Shown here: piece after piece, positions 1 to 8,124 of the stretch
Layout of the letters: the number at the start of each line of letters is the position of its first letter
Numbering within the stretch: the stretch's first letter is position 1
DNA from: Pelomonas sp. BJYL3
GTDB taxonomy: Bacteria; Pseudomonadota; Gammaproteobacteria; Burkholderiales; Burkholderiaceae_C
DNA length: 64,000 bases
Direction: 5' to 3'
Assembly (NCBI RefSeq): GCF_027257975.1
Contig: NZ_JANZKX010000005.1
Coordinates: 248,001-312,000 of the forward strand
Program-made: the position numbers and the translations under genes
Notes under the pieces: model-generated
Database searches by the model: none
Seen by the model: only the letters and a program-made list of their open reading frames with translations
What the model was told of the DNA's origin: nothing

Positions 1-877
1 GGATGTGGCTGATGCCCTCGATCTTCTTCTCGTGGACCAGCTCGGCAATGCGCTCCAGCAGCGTCTTCTTGTTGACCTGGTAGGGGATCTCGTCAACGAT
101 GATGGCCTGGCGGTTGCCGCGGTCGATGTCCTCGAAGTGGACCTTGGCGCGCATCACCACCTTGCCGCGGCCGGTGCGATAGCCCTCGCGCACGCCGTTG
201 AGGCCGTAGATGATGCCGGCCGTGGGGAAGTCGGGCGCCGGGATGATCTCCATCAGCTCGTCGACCGAGCACTCCGGGTTCTTCAGCGCATGCAGGCAGG
301 CGTCGACAACTTCATTGAGGTTGTGCGGCGGGATATTGGTGGCCATACCCACCGCAATACCGGCCGAGCCGTTGACCAGCAGATTCGGCAGCCGGGTCGG
401 CAAAACCAGGGGTTCCTTCTCGGAACCGTCGTAGTTGGGGCCGTAATCGACAGTTTCCTTGTCGATATCCGCCAGCATTTCGTGGGCGATTTTGTCAAGG
501 CGGATTTCGGTGTATCGCATCGCCGCGGCGTTGTCGCCGTCGATGGAACCGAAATTGCCCTGGCCGTCCACGAGCATATGGCGCAGCGAGAAATCCTGGG
601 CCAGTCGGACGATGGTGTCGTAGACGGCACTGTCGCCGTGAGGGTGGTACTTACCGATCACGTCGCCGACGATACGGGCCGACTTCTTGTAAGGCCGGTT
701 CCAGTCGTTGTTCAGTTCGTGCATCGCGAACAGCACCCGGCGATGCACGGGCTTCAAGCCGTCCCGGGCATCGGGGAGGGCTCGACCCACGATCACGCTC
801 ATCGCGTAGTCGAGGTAGGAGCGCCGCATTTCCTCTTCGAGGCTGATGGGCAGGGTTTCCTTGGCGAACTGAGTCAT
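1..877 (-). CDS. gyrA: DNA gyrase subunit A, N-terminal part (runs off the window)
   Basis: GyrA cuts and rejoins DNA in the GyrA2GyrB2 topoisomerase that introduces negative supercoils. Reading the minus strand from an ATG at 877-875 gives [20 protein letters not shown], the usual start of the protein, followed by 292 codons up to the window edge. The quinolone-resistance region reads [10 protein letters not shown], so the residues matching E. coli Ser83 and Asp87 are the sensitive types. [10 protein letters not shown] carries the active-site tyrosine of the winged-helix domain. The C-terminal beta-pinwheel lies outside the window. The gene is divergent from the OmpA-family gene, with about 270 bp between them. 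Confidence 0.97.
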   Translation of the reverse strand, partial: MTQFAKETLPISLEEEMRRSYLDYAMSVIVGRALPDARDGLKPVHRRVLFAMHELNNDWNRPYKKSARIVGDVIGKYHPHGDSAVYDTIVRLAQDFSLRHMLVDGQGNFGSIDGDNAAAMRYTEIRLDKIAHEMLADIDKETVDYGPNYDGSEKEPLVLPTRLPNLLVNGSAGIAVGMATNIPPHNLNEVVDACLHALKNPECSVDELMEIIPAPDFPTAGIIYGLNGVREGYRTGRGKVVMRAKVHFEDIDRGNRQAIIVDEIPYQVNKKTLLERIAELVHEKKIEGISHI

Positions 878-1029
878 GCGCGTTGCGGCGCCTGGTGCGA
901 ACCGGCGCCGAATCTGGTACGGACGGGAAGGGCTGATTCTATGCTGGCCGGCATGTCGCTCTCGCACAACATGGATCCATGGCTTTCGACAGGTAGGCAG
1001 CAGAATGCTGAACGCCCTGGGCGCTATGG

Positions 1030-1035
1030 CACAAT
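1030..1035 (+). promoter_or_regulatory. Possible -10 box upstream of the OmpA-family gene
   Basis: CACAAT lies in the 268-bp gap between gyrA and the OmpA-family gene. If used, it would give a leader of about 100 nt. No convincing -35 was seen, so this is a weak call. Confidence 0.3.
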
Positions 1036-1145
1036 TGCTGAGTCCCTAGTGGAAACCCTTGGCTTTGGCTGGGTGGAATCTGCTTGGCATTTCAAAGATC
1101 CGGACATTTCGCAGGGCAACTGCGTCTTTCCTTGAGAGGATAAAC

Positions 1146-1799
1146 ATGAAGAAATTGAACCGTGTGGCGTCGCTCTTCGCAGTGGCTGCTGTCCTGTCGT
1201 CTGGCGCCTTCGCTCAGACCGTTGACAACTGGCGCTCGACCGACGGCACCGTGTGGAAGAACGGCAGCAACGAATACTGCTGGCGCAACAACTTCTGGAC
1301 GCCTGCCACCGCCGCCAAGGACTGCGACGGCGCCCTGAAGCCGGAAGTCAAGAAGGTTGAAGAAGCCAAGCCCGTGGCCCCGACGCCTGCTGTCGAGCCG
1401 GCCAAGCCCGTGGCCCCGGTGGCTCCCCCGGTGGTGCAAAGCGAGAAGGTCACCTTCGCCGCTGACGCCTTCTTCGATTTCGACAAGGCTGTGCTGAAGC
1501 CCGAAGGCAAGGCCAAGCTGGATGACCTGGTCTCCAAGACCTCGGGCATCAACCTGGAAGTGATCGTTGCCGTCGGCCACACCGACAGCGTCGGTTCCGA
1601 CGAGTACAACCAGAAGCTGTCGGTGCGTCGCGCCGAAGCCGTGAAGGCCTATCTGGTCTCCAAGGGCATCGAGAAGAACCGCGTCTACACCGAAGGCAAG
1701 GGCGAGAAGCAGCCCGTGGCCGACAACAAGACCACCGAAGGTCGCGCCAAGAACCGTCGCGTGGAAATCGAAGTGGTCGGTACCCGCGCCAAGAAGTAA
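1146..1799 (+). CDS. OmpA-family outer-membrane protein with peptidoglycan-binding C-terminus
   Basis: 217 residues. The start is the ATG at 1146 behind GAGAGGA (1134-1140). A Sec signal peptide (residues 1-23, ending SSGAFA before QTVDNW) shows export. Residues 24-65 are a short Trp/Cys-containing segment (WRST, YCWRN, CDG), and residues 66-100 are a Lys/Ala/Pro/Val linker. From about residue 103 there is a typical OmpA-like domain (FDFDKAVLKPEGKAKLD, VGHTDSVGSDEYNQKLSVRR, NRRVEIE) that binds diaminopimelate in peptidoglycan. There is no eight-strand barrel, so this is the short Burkholderiales type of OmpA protein rather than enterobacterial OmpA. It is monocistronic, ends in a strong terminator, and is probably abundant. 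Family assignment is firm; a precise role is not. Confidence 0.9.
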   Translation: MKKLNRVASLFAVAAVLSSGAFAQTVDNWRSTDGTVWKNGSNEYCWRNNFWTPATAAKDCDGALKPEVKKVEEAKPVAPTPAVEPAKPVAPVAPPVVQSEKVTFAADAFFDFDKAVLKPEGKAKLDDLVSKTSGINLEVIVAVGHTDSVGSDEYNQKLSVRRAEAVKAYLVSKGIEKNRVYTEGKGEKQPVADNKTTEGRAKNRRVEIEVVGTRAKK

Positions 1800-1838
1800 T
1801 CAGGCCTTCAGCCTCGGCTGATTTGTCTGACGAAGAAG

Positions 1839-1864
1839 TCCCCGCCTCGGCGGGGATTTTTTTT
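1839..1864 (+). terminator. Intrinsic terminator of the OmpA-family gene
   Basis: TCCCCGCC/GGCGGGGA inverted repeat at 1839-1856 followed by an eight-T run at 1857-1864, 40 bp after the stop codon. Confidence 0.9.
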
Positions 1865-1876
1865 GCCCATCGCCGG

Positions 1877-1897
1877 GGCGCTAGGCGCTAGGCGCTG
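1877..1897. repeat. 7-bp tandem repeat, three copies
   Basis: GGCGCTA, GGCGCTA, GGCGCTG in tandem between the convergent OmpA-family and efp terminators. No function is evident. Confidence 0.6.
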
Positions 1898-1958
1898 GGC
1901 AGCCTGCCGGAGGCGGGCTGTCTGATTCCATGCTCCCGCCGGGCGAAGGGCGGAAACG

Positions 1959-1982
1959 AAAAAGGCGCCCGAAGGCGCCTTT
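1959..1982 (-). terminator. Intrinsic terminator of efp
   Basis: On the minus strand, AAAGGCGCC and GGCGCCTTT flank a TTCG-type loop and are followed by a T-rich stretch (the A-run at 1959-1963 on the plus strand). It sits about 25 bp after the efp stop. Confidence 0.85.
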
Positions 1983-2004
1983 GACATGCGGGACGATCCG
2001 GCGC

Positions 2005-2559
2005 TTAGACGCGCTTGCGGTATTCGTTGGTGCGGGTGTCGATTTCGATCTTGTCGCCGTTTTCCACGAACAGGGGCACGGGGATCTCGAAACCGGTGCC
2101 CTTCACGCGGGCGGGCTTCATGACCTTGCCGGAGGTGTCGCCCTTGACGGCGGGCTCGGTCTCGATCTCGCGCACGACGGTGGTGGGCAGTTCGACGGAG
2201 ATGGCCTTGCCGTCATAGAACACCACTTCGACGCCCATGTTGTCGTCGAGGTAGTTCAGAGCGTCGCCCATGTTCTCGGCTTCGACTTCGAACTGGTTGT
2301 ATTCGGTGTCCATGAACACGTACATCGGGTCAGCGAAGTAGGTGTAGGTGCATTCCTTCTTGTCCAGGATGATCTGGTCCATCTTGTCGTCGGCCTTGAA
2401 GACGACTTCAGCACCTGCGCCGTTCAGCAGGTTCTTCATCTTCATGCGCACGGTGGCGGCGCCGCGGCCACCACGGCTGTATTCGGTCTTCAGAACGACC
2501 ATCGGGTCCTTGCCCTGCATGATCACGTTGCCGGCGCGGATTTCCTGAGCGAGTTTCAT
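2005..2559 (-). CDS. efp: Translation elongation factor P
   Basis: EF-P enters the ribosomal E site and rescues ribosomes stalled at polyproline stretches. The 184-residue product starts [20 protein letters not shown] at the ATG at 2559-2557, the standard length and start. The acceptor-mimicking loop reads [12 protein letters not shown], with Arg at position 32. This marks the arginine-type EF-P that is rhamnosylated by EarP, not the lysine type modified by EpmA. The earP gene lies just upstream on the same strand, with about 260 bp between them, which supports that reading. The beta-barrel domains II and III are complete (ending TNEYRKRV). Confidence 0.97.
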   Translation of the reverse strand: MKLAQEIRAGNVIMQGKDPMVVLKTEYSRGGRGAATVRMKMKNLLNGAGAEVVFKADDKMDQIILDKKECTYTYFADPMYVFMDTEYNQFEVEAENMGDALNYLDDNMGVEVVFYDGKAISVELPTTVVREIETEPAVKGDTSGKVMKPARVKGTGFEIPVPLFVENGDKIEIDTRTNEYRKRV

Positions 2560-2818
2560 GGTGTTTACTTGCTGATGTCTTGATGGGATGCGCTGTTTCG
2601 AGCGCTGTCTTGAGCAATCTTCTGAGCGATCCTGTTGTGATCGCCAGCGTGTGACCGCCAACGCTGGGCGATGCTGAAACCGTGCCCACGAAAAGGCTCG
2701 ACCCTTGCATCGCAGCTCGCGCACCCGGGACTCCAGACAAGAAGCTAAAGGCAGGGTCAACGCGGCAAAGCTGCCTATTCTAGCCCGAAGTGGCCCGCCG
2801 GGGCCGTAGCGCGCCGGC

Positions 2819-3904
2819 TCAGCGCTGCAGGAATCCCTGCAATTGCGTCACAAGGTCGACCTGCGTCAACAGTCCGGAGCGCCAGGCGAGAAAGGCGTCC
2901 GTCGCGGCGGCGAGCGACGGGAGCTGCAGTGGGGCGCTGGCCTCAGGGCCTGAGTCCAGGCCGTTCCAGGCGCGCCACAAGGCCTGCCAGGCCAGGCGCT
3001 GGTCGGGCGCCATGCCTGCGAATGCCCGATCCATGAAGGCCTGCAACTTGGCCTCGTGGGCGCCGTCGTCCTGGGGGTAGATGTGCCACACGAAGGGGCG
3101 GCCAGCCCACTGCGCGCGCACGAAGGAATCCTCGCCGCGGACCAGGTTGAGGTCGCAGGCCCACAGCAGGCGGTCGAAATCGTCCTGGGACAGGAAGGGG
3201 AGATGCTGCACACGCAGGCGCTCAGGCAGGGCCCGTGCGGCCTGCAGCTCATGGAGCATTCGACTGCCGGGGCCGGGGCAGGCCAGGATCAGGGTGGGCG
3301 TCCCGACCAGGCCTTGCAGCAGTCGAGGCAGGGCGGGGTTGTCGTAGCAGAAGAGGGTGACCAGACGTTCGCCTGGCTCGCGCACGATGCCCTGCTGGCG
3401 CAGCCAGGCCTCGTGATCGGCGGCTTCCCGTGCTTCCATCAAGCCGGGTTCACGCAGCAGGCCGCCGGTGCGTGCCGTGAATCCGGGATAGAAGAAGAAC
3501 TTCTCCAGTCCCGCGGCCGGGCCTTGCCACTGCGGCGAGCGCAAGCCGTGGCTGCGCTCCACATAGTCTTCGGCGCTGAGGTATTCCAGGTTGAGCCAGA
3601 GAGGCGTCGGACGGGCGGCTGCCATGCGCGCCTTCACGCCGTCGGGCAGTTCGCATCCGAAGGCCTCGATCACGACGCCTCCCGTCTGCGCCTCGAAGCG
3701 GAGCTCGGCTTCGGACCATGCCATCAGCTGGACGAACTCGAGGTCCGAGGGGGCGGCCATCCACTGCAGGGGGCGGGCATCGTCGATCCACAAGCGGACC
3801 TGATGGCCGCGGCGGCTCAGCTCACGGCACAGGCGCCAGCAGACGCCCGCATCGCCGTAGTTGTCGATGACGCGGCAGAACACGTCCCATGCTCTTGAAT
3901 CCAT
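2819..3904 (-). CDS. earP: EF-P arginine rhamnosyltransferase EarP
   Basis: EarP transfers rhamnose from TDP-rhamnose to Arg32 of EF-P and is needed for EF-P activity. The product has 361 residues from the ATG at 3904. The N-terminal [14 protein letters not shown] motif (residues 12-25) holds the Asp residues implicated in catalysis. The C-terminal [20 protein letters not shown] segment is the nucleotide-sugar binding signature of this inverting GT-B family. It lies upstream of efp on the same strand and is divergent from uvrC, with only 33 bp between the two start codons. The reading frame continues upstream, but the earlier residues do not resemble the family, so the internal ATG was chosen. 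Confidence 0.95.
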   Translation of the reverse strand: MDSRAWDVFCRVIDNYGDAGVCWRLCRELSRRGHQVRLWIDDARPLQWMAAPSDLEFVQLMAWSEAELRFEAQTGGVVIEAFGCELPDGVKARMAAARPTPLWLNLEYLSAEDYVERSHGLRSPQWQGPAAGLEKFFFYPGFTARTGGLLREPGLMEAREAADHEAWLRQQGIVREPGERLVTLFCYDNPALPRLLQGLVGTPTLILACPGPGSRMLHELQAARALPERLRVQHLPFLSQDDFDRLLWACDLNLVRGEDSFVRAQWAGRPFVWHIYPQDDGAHEAKLQAFMDRAFAGMAPDQRLAWQALWRAWNGLDSGPEASAPLQLPSLAAATDAFLAWRSGLLTQVDLVTQLQGFLQR

Positions 3905-3924
3905 CGACGCATTATCGGCGGCGG

Positions 3925-3930
3925 CACAAT
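3925..3930 (+). promoter_or_regulatory. -10 box of uvrC, predicted leaderless
   Basis: CACAAT ends 7 nt before the uvrC ATG (3938), so transcription would start at or next to the start codon. No clear -35 and no Shine-Dalgarno sequence are visible. Confidence 0.45.
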
Positions 3931-3937
3931 CGCGCCC

Positions 3938-6064
3938 ATGAGCAAGAAGAAGCCGGATCCCGCGTTGAGCCCAGCACTGCCGGAAGGCGTCTCCAATCCC
4001 TCGGAGGCGGACGCGGCTGCGCAGGGCGAGGCGCCGGCCGGGGCATCGTCGACGCTGGGGGAGGCGCAGATCTCGGCCTGGGCCGAGGAGCGCGAGGCTG
4101 TCGAGCGTGCCGAGGCGCAGCGCGTCGCCGAGGTCGAGGCGGCCGCGCTGGCGGTGCGCGAGCGGGTGCTGGCCGAAGTGGCGGCGCTGCCGGGGCTGCC
4201 GGGCGTCTATCGCTACTTCGATGCGCAGGACCAGGTGCTGTACGTCGGCAAGGCCAAGAACCTGAAGAAGCGGGTCTCCAGCTATTTCCAGAAGAACCAT
4301 GGGGGCACCCGCATCGGGCTGATGGTGGCCCGCATCGCGAGGCTGGAGACCACGGTGGTGCGCACCGAGGCCGAAGCCCTGCTGCTGGAAAACAATCTGA
4401 TCAAGGCGCTGAATCCGCGCTTCAACATCCTCTTCCGGGATGACAAGAGCTATCCGTATCTGCGCCTCAGTGCCCATGCCTATCCGCGGGTGAGCTACTA
4501 CCGGGGCGGTGTGGATCGCCGGCATCGTTACTTCGGGCCGTATCCAAGTGCATGGGCCGTCAAGGAATCGATACAGCTGATTCAAAAGGTATTCCGACTG
4601 CGCACCTGTGAGGACACCGTCTTCAACAACCGCAGTCGGCCCTGTCTGCTATTCCAGATTCGCCGCTGCTCCGGGCCCTGCGTGCCGGAGAACCAGGGGG
4701 AGGCCTACGCCCGCGATGTCCGCAATGCCGAGCGCTTCCTGCTGGGTGAGACGGATGAGGTGCTCCAGGGCCTGCAGGCGCAGATGATGGCGTACGCCGA
4801 AGCCATGCAGTACGAGCAGGCCGCCGAGGTCCGCAACCAGATCACGGCGCTGTCCAGGGTGCTGCAGCAGCAGGCCGTGGACGAAAGCAGTGCCACCGGC
4901 CGCGACCGCGATGTGGACGTGCTCGCGGTCAAGGTCCAGGGCGGGCGGGCGTGCGTCAACATGGCCATGGTGCGCGGTGGTCGCCACCTGGGAGATCGCG
5001 CCTTCTTTCCCAAGCATGTGGAGGAGGGGACCCAGTGGTTCGTCGAGGATGAGACCGACGCGGCCGAGGGCTCCGGTGAAAGCGCCGGGCCGAGTCGACC
5101 CAGCCCCGAGCGGCAGGTTCTGGAGGCTTTCATGGCCCAGCATTACCTGGAAGCCGCGGTCCCCTCGCTGATCGTCGTCAGCGAGATGGTGGACGAGGGT
5201 CTGGCCGCCGCGCTCAGCGCGCAGCAGGGTGCCAAGGTCACTGTGCAGGCGCAGCCCCGCGGCCAGCGTCGCATCTGGCAGGAGATGTGCATCAAGGGCG
5301 CCGAGCTGGCCCTGGCGCGCCTGCTCTCGGAGGAAGGCTCGCAGCAGGCCCGCACCCGAGCGCTGGTCGAGGCCCTGGATCTCAACGTGAGCGATCTGGA
5401 GTCCTTCCGCGTCGAGTGCTTCGACATCAGCCATACCGCTGGCGAAGCCACGCAGGCCTCCTGCGTCGTCTTCCAGGGCCACCAGATGGTCAGCAGCGAG
5501 TACCGCCGCTACAACATCGAGGGCATCACTGGCGGTGATGACTACGCCGCGATGCGCCAGGTGCTCACACGCCGTTACGCCAAACTTGCCGAGGCTGTTC
5601 AACTGGGGACGGGCCGCATGCCGGACCTTGTGCTGGTCGATGGCGGCAAGGGGCAGATCTCCATGGCGCGCGAAGTGTTCGAGGAGCTGGGGCTGGACCT
5701 CGGCCTGCTGGCCGGCGTCGAGAAGGGCGAGGGCCGCAAGGTCGGCCTGGAGGAGCTGGTGTTTGCCGATGGCCGCGAGAAGGTCTACCTGGGGCGCGAT
5801 TCGGCAGCCCTGATGCTGGTGGCCCAGATCCGGGACGAGGCGCACCGCTTTGCCATCACCGGCATGCGGGCCAAGCGGGCGGCGGTGCGCACGGGTGGTT
5901 CGCGTCTGGAGGACGTCCCGGGCGTGGGTCCGAAGAAGCGCGCCCAGTTGCTTCAACGCTTCGGCGGTGTGCGCGGCGTGGCCGCTGCCAGCGTCGAGGA
6001 CATCGCCAGCGTCAAGGGCATTTCGCGTGAACTGGCCGAGGAGATCTATCGTGTTCTGCACTGA
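3938..6064 (+). CDS. uvrC: UvrABC excinuclease subunit C
   Basis: UvrC makes both incisions flanking a UvrB-marked lesion in nucleotide excision repair. The product has 708 residues, about 100 longer than E. coli UvrC. The GIY-YIG nuclease domain starts near residue 87 (GVYRYF, then [12 protein letters not shown]) and makes the 3' cut. A UVR helical motif follows ([17 protein letters not shown]). The RNase H-like domain ([20 protein letters not shown]) makes the 5' cut, and the C-terminus has tandem helix-hairpin-helix motifs ([19 protein letters not shown]). Two features are unusual: an Ala/Glu-rich N-terminal extension of about 75 residues, and a Gly/Ser/Pro insert near residues 370-390. 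The last codons overlap the next gene. Confidence 0.96.
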   Translation: MSKKKPDPALSPALPEGVSNPSEADAAAQGEAPAGASSTLGEAQISAWAEEREAVERAEAQRVAEVEAAALAVRERVLAEVAALPGLPGVYRYFDAQDQVLYVGKAKNLKKRVSSYFQKNHGGTRIGLMVARIARLETTVVRTEAEALLLENNLIKALNPRFNILFRDDKSYPYLRLSAHAYPRVSYYRGGVDRRHRYFGPYPSAWAVKESIQLIQKVFRLRTCEDTVFNNRSRPCLLFQIRRCSGPCVPENQGEAYARDVRNAERFLLGETDEVLQGLQAQMMAYAEAMQYEQAAEVRNQITALSRVLQQQAVDESSATGRDRDVDVLAVKVQGGRACVNMAMVRGGRHLGDRAFFPKHVEEGTQWFVEDETDAAEGSGESAGPSRPSPERQVLEAFMAQHYLEAAVPSLIVVSEMVDEGLAAALSAQQGAKVTVQAQPRGQRRIWQEMCIKGAELALARLLSEEGSQQARTRALVEALDLNVSDLESFRVECFDISHTAGEATQASCVVFQGHQMVSSEYRRYNIEGITGGDDYAAMRQVLTRRYAKLAEAVQLGTGRMPDLVLVDGGKGQISMAREVFEELGLDLGLLAGVEKGEGRKVGLEELVFADGREKVYLGRDSAALMLVAQIRDEAHRFAITGMRAKRAAVRTGGSRLEDVPGVGPKKRAQLLQRFGGVRGVAAASVEDIASVKGISRELAEEIYRVLH

Positions 6065-6653
6065 CAAGCCGTCGCTCGCCCCCACCGGGGCGGTCGCTCC
6101 ACTGCGGCACTACCGTTGCGTGGCCGGCTCGGGCCTGGCCCTGCTCGTGATGCTGGCCGGCTGTAGCAATTCGCCCACCTCAGCCCCCGCTTCGCCGCCC
6201 GCTGCCACGAACGCGCCGGGCCCCTCGGGCTCCGCGGCGTCCGGCAAGGGCGGCGGGGCGCCGAGCTCCTCCGTGCCGGCCAAGAGCGGGGCAGGGGGAC
6301 AGGTCTTGCTGGGGCCGCCCAGGACGCCACGCTCCCATGCCGAGCTGCGGCGTCAGGCGGCACAGCGCCTGGTCGCGGCCAATCCCGAACGCAGCTACAT
6401 GGGCACGGTGCCGGAGGTGCTGCTGGCCATCCCCGTGCTCGAGGTGGAGCTGAATGTCGATGGCCATGTGCGGCACATCAAGGTCCTGCGCAAGCCGGGC
6501 CAGGCGCTGGATACCGTGCAGCTGGCCATGGATGCCGTTCACCGTGCGGCGCCCTTCGGCAATGTCTCGGCCCTGCCCAAGCCCTGGGTCTTCAGCGAGA
6601 CCTTCCTCTTCAATGACCAGCGCAAATTCAAGCCGCGCACGCTGGATGAATGA
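6051..6653 (+). CDS. Putative lipoprotein with TonB-C-like domain
   Basis: Up to 200 residues, starting at a GTG (6051) that overlaps the end of uvrC by 14 bp; a shorter start at GTG 6120 is possible. A basic stretch, a hydrophobic segment and the lipobox LAGC predict a lipid-anchored envelope protein. Residues 40-90 are Ala/Pro/Ser/Gly-rich. The C-terminal half ([20 protein letters not shown], then HIKVLRKPG, then [10 protein letters not shown]) looks like a TonB C-terminal fold, as in proteins that transmit force or bind partners in the periplasm. This is judged by pattern only. It sits between uvrC and pgsA and is probably co-transcribed with uvrC. Function unknown. Confidence 0.6.
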   Translation: MFCTDKPSLAPTGAVAPLRHYRCVAGSGLALLVMLAGCSNSPTSAPASPPAATNAPGPSGSAASGKGGGAPSSSVPAKSGAGGQVLLGPPRTPRSHAELRRQAAQRLVAANPERSYMGTVPEVLLAIPVLEVELNVDGHVRHIKVLRKPGQALDTVQLAMDAVHRAAPFGNVSALPKPWVFSETFLFNDQRKFKPRTLDE

Positions 6654-6704
6654 ACGCAGCGTCGCTGCAACAACGTACAGGCCAGAAGGCTGTTCGCGCT
6701 CGGG

Positions 6705-6710
6705 CACAAT
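6705..6710 (+). promoter_or_regulatory. -10 box of pgsA, predicted leaderless
   Basis: CACAAT ends 6 nt before the pgsA ATG at 6717. The arrangement is the same as at uvrC. No Shine-Dalgarno sequence is visible. Confidence 0.45.
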
Positions 6711-6716
6711 GCGCCC

Positions 6717-7283
6717 ATGTTTCTGACCCTGCCAACCTTGCTGACCTGGGCGCGCATCGTCGCGATCCCGCTGATCGTCGGCGTGTTCTACCTGGACATC
6801 GAGCCGGGGCACCAGAACCTCTTTGCTACCTCGCTGTTCGTGCTGGTCGCCCTGACCGACTGGCTGGACGGCTACCTGGCCCGCAAGCTGAACCAGACCT
6901 CCTCCTTCGGTGCCTTCCTGGATCCGGTGGCTGACAAATTCCTGGTCTGCGCCGCCTTGCTGATCCTGCTGGAGCTGGGTCGGGTCAATGCCCTCGTGGC
7001 CCTGGTGATCATCGGCCGGGAGATCGCCATCTCCGCGCTGCGTGAATGGATGGCCCAGATCGGCGCCTCGCGCAGTGTCGCGGTCCACATGGTGGGCAAG
7101 CTCAAGACCACGGTGCAGATGGTCGCCATCCCCTTCCTGCTCTACGACGGCCGGCTCTTCGGCCTCATTCCCACGCGGGTCTGGGGGACCTGGCTGATTC
7201 TGGCCGCCGTGGTGCTGACCATCTGGTCCATGGTCTATTACCTGCAGAAGGCCGTGCCGGAGATCCGCGCCAAGGCCCGTTGA
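6717..7283 (+). CDS. pgsA: CDP-diacylglycerol-glycerol-3-phosphate 3-phosphatidyltransferase
   Basis: PgsA makes phosphatidylglycerol-phosphate from CDP-diacylglycerol and glycerol-3-phosphate, the committed step to phosphatidylglycerol and cardiolipin. The product has 188 residues, normal for the family. The CDP-alcohol phosphotransferase signature D-G-x2-A-R-x8-G-x3-D-x3-D is present as DWLDGYLARKLNQ followed by GAFLDPVADK (residues 44-72). There are about four to five transmembrane segments (LLTWARIVAIPLIVGVF at the start, LILAAVVLTIWSMVYYL near the end). It often neighbours uvrC in proteobacteria, as here. Confidence 0.95.
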   Translation: MFLTLPTLLTWARIVAIPLIVGVFYLDIEPGHQNLFATSLFVLVALTDWLDGYLARKLNQTSSFGAFLDPVADKFLVCAALLILLELGRVNALVALVIIGREIAISALREWMAQIGASRSVAVHMVGKLKTTVQMVAIPFLLYDGRLFGLIPTRVWGTWLILAAVVLTIWSMVYYLQKAVPEIRAKAR

Positions 7284-7475
7284 GTGCACAGCCGCCGTGC
7301 GTGGCGCCGGCGTGTCCCCCATGCGGGGTGCAGAGGCCTCCGGGCCCATGACCGCCGAGCCCGGAAGGGCCTGACATCCGGGCTTGTACCCGTCCGGCCT
7401 GACCCTTGATTCGGTCTAGAATCCGCTTCCCCAACGGACGCTTGCTGCCAGTGCGGCGCGGGCTCCTGGCGGGCG

Positions 7476-7580
7476 GTGTGCAACCGGCAGGGCATCCAGC
7501 AGGAGATCCATCAGGACGGCCTGCAGGGCTTCCAACAGGGCATCCATTGCGAGCGCCTGCGCGTCCAGGCATGTTGTTGA
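7476..7580 (+). CDS. Candidate 34-residue Gln-rich leader ORF before HU (tentative)
   Basis: A GTG at 7476, with G-rich sequence just upstream (GGCGGGCGG), opens a frame closing at TGA 7578-7580. Most of the product is a four-residue repeat: [20 protein letters not shown]. The stop overlaps the Shine-Dalgarno of the HU gene, whose GTG start is 11 nt further on, an arrangement that would allow translational coupling. The same DNA read on the minus strand (7547 to 7416) gives a 43-residue Leu-rich amphipathic peptide ([16 protein letters not shown]...), so the coding strand is uncertain and the repeat may not be translated at all. No family recognised. Confidence 0.25.
   Translation: MCNRQGIQQEIHQDGLQGFQQGIHCERLRVQACC
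7488..7547. repeat. 12-bp tandem repeat, five degenerate copies
   Basis: Units start at 7488, 7500, 7512, 7524 and 7536 with consensus CAGGGCATCCAN. Units 1, 4 and 5 are nearly identical, and unit 3 is the most divergent. The period is a multiple of three. Confidence 0.8.
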
Positions 7581-7591
7581 GGGGTAGGTTT

Positions 7592-7864
7592 GTGAACAAG
7601 TCAGAATTGATCGAACACATCGCCAAGCAGGCCGACATCTCCAAGGCTGCTGCGTCCCGCGCACTGGAGGCCGTGATCGGCGGCGTGAAGACCACGCTCA
7701 AGAAAAACGGCACGGTTTCTCTGGTAGGCTTCGGCACCTTCAGCGTGACCAAGCGCGCTGCGCGCAGTGGACGCAACCCGCGCACCGGCGACACGATCAA
7801 GATCAAGTCTGCCAAGGTGCCCAAGTTCCGTCCCGGCAAGGCGCTCAAGGACGCGGTGAACTGA
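7592..7864 (+). CDS. HU-type nucleoid DNA-binding protein
   Basis: HU is a dimeric histone-like protein that bends and compacts DNA without strong sequence preference. The product has 90 residues, the standard length, from a GTG at 7592 behind AGGGG (7580-7584). The start [20 protein letters not shown], the [11 protein letters not shown] strand and the DNA-gripping arm signature [12 protein letters not shown] are all present. The end ([13 protein letters not shown]) is complete. It is most like HU-beta (HupB), the usual HU of Burkholderiales. A tRNA-Val gene follows 14 bp after the stop, so the two may share a transcript. Confidence 0.94.
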   Translation: MNKSELIEHIAKQADISKAAASRALEAVIGGVKTTLKKNGTVSLVGFGTFSVTKRAARSGRNPRTGDTIKIKSAKVPKFRPGKALKDAVN

Positions 7865-7878
7865 ATTCCTTTCTTTGC

Positions 7879-7954
7879 GGGTGCTTAGCTCAGTTGGTAG
7901 AGCGCTTCCCTTACACGGAAGATGTCAGCGGTTCGAGCCCGTTAGCACCCACCA
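7879..7954 (+). tRNA. tRNA-Val (anticodon TAC)
   Basis: A 76-nt cloverleaf: acceptor GGGTGCT pairs with AGCACCC, D-arm GCTCAGTTGGTAGAGC, anticodon loop in CTTCCCTTACACGGAAG with TAC, T-loop GTTCGAG, and an encoded CCA end. Confidence 0.97.
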
Positions 7955-8004
7955 GTCCCAGCACCCCCGGCCGGCCCTGTGCGGCGCGTGCCGGAGGTGA
8001 GGGA

Positions 8005-8044
8005 TAGAATCCCACGCAGCAAAGGCGAACTCCGGTTCGCCTTT
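8005..8044 (+). promoter_or_regulatory. -10-like box and 10-bp hairpin between tRNA-Val and ppiD
   Basis: TAGAAT (8005-8010) is followed by a perfect hairpin, AAAGGCGAAC/GTTCGCCTTT with a 4-nt loop (8021-8044). The hairpin could end the tRNA-Val transcript (only three Ts follow) or form the 5' end of the ppiD mRNA if the box is its promoter. Confidence 0.5.
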
Positions 8045-8124
8045 GTCGCACTTGATGCGGCCTTTGCCAGGCCCTGTGATCCGCCAGTACGGGGTGTCCG
8101 TCTTCGGCCCTTCCGAGGTTTTGA

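Larger units (their letters stand above)
7284..7591. other. pgsA-HU intergenic region: promoter-like box and tandem repeats
   Basis: This 308-bp gap holds a TAGAAT -10-like box (7417-7422), a five-copy 12-bp tandem repeat (7488-7547) and the Shine-Dalgarno of the HU gene (AGGGG, 7580-7584). If the TAGAAT box is the HU promoter, the HU leader is about 165 nt long. No recognisable family gene lies in it, but short repeat-encoding frames exist on both strands. Confidence 0.6.
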
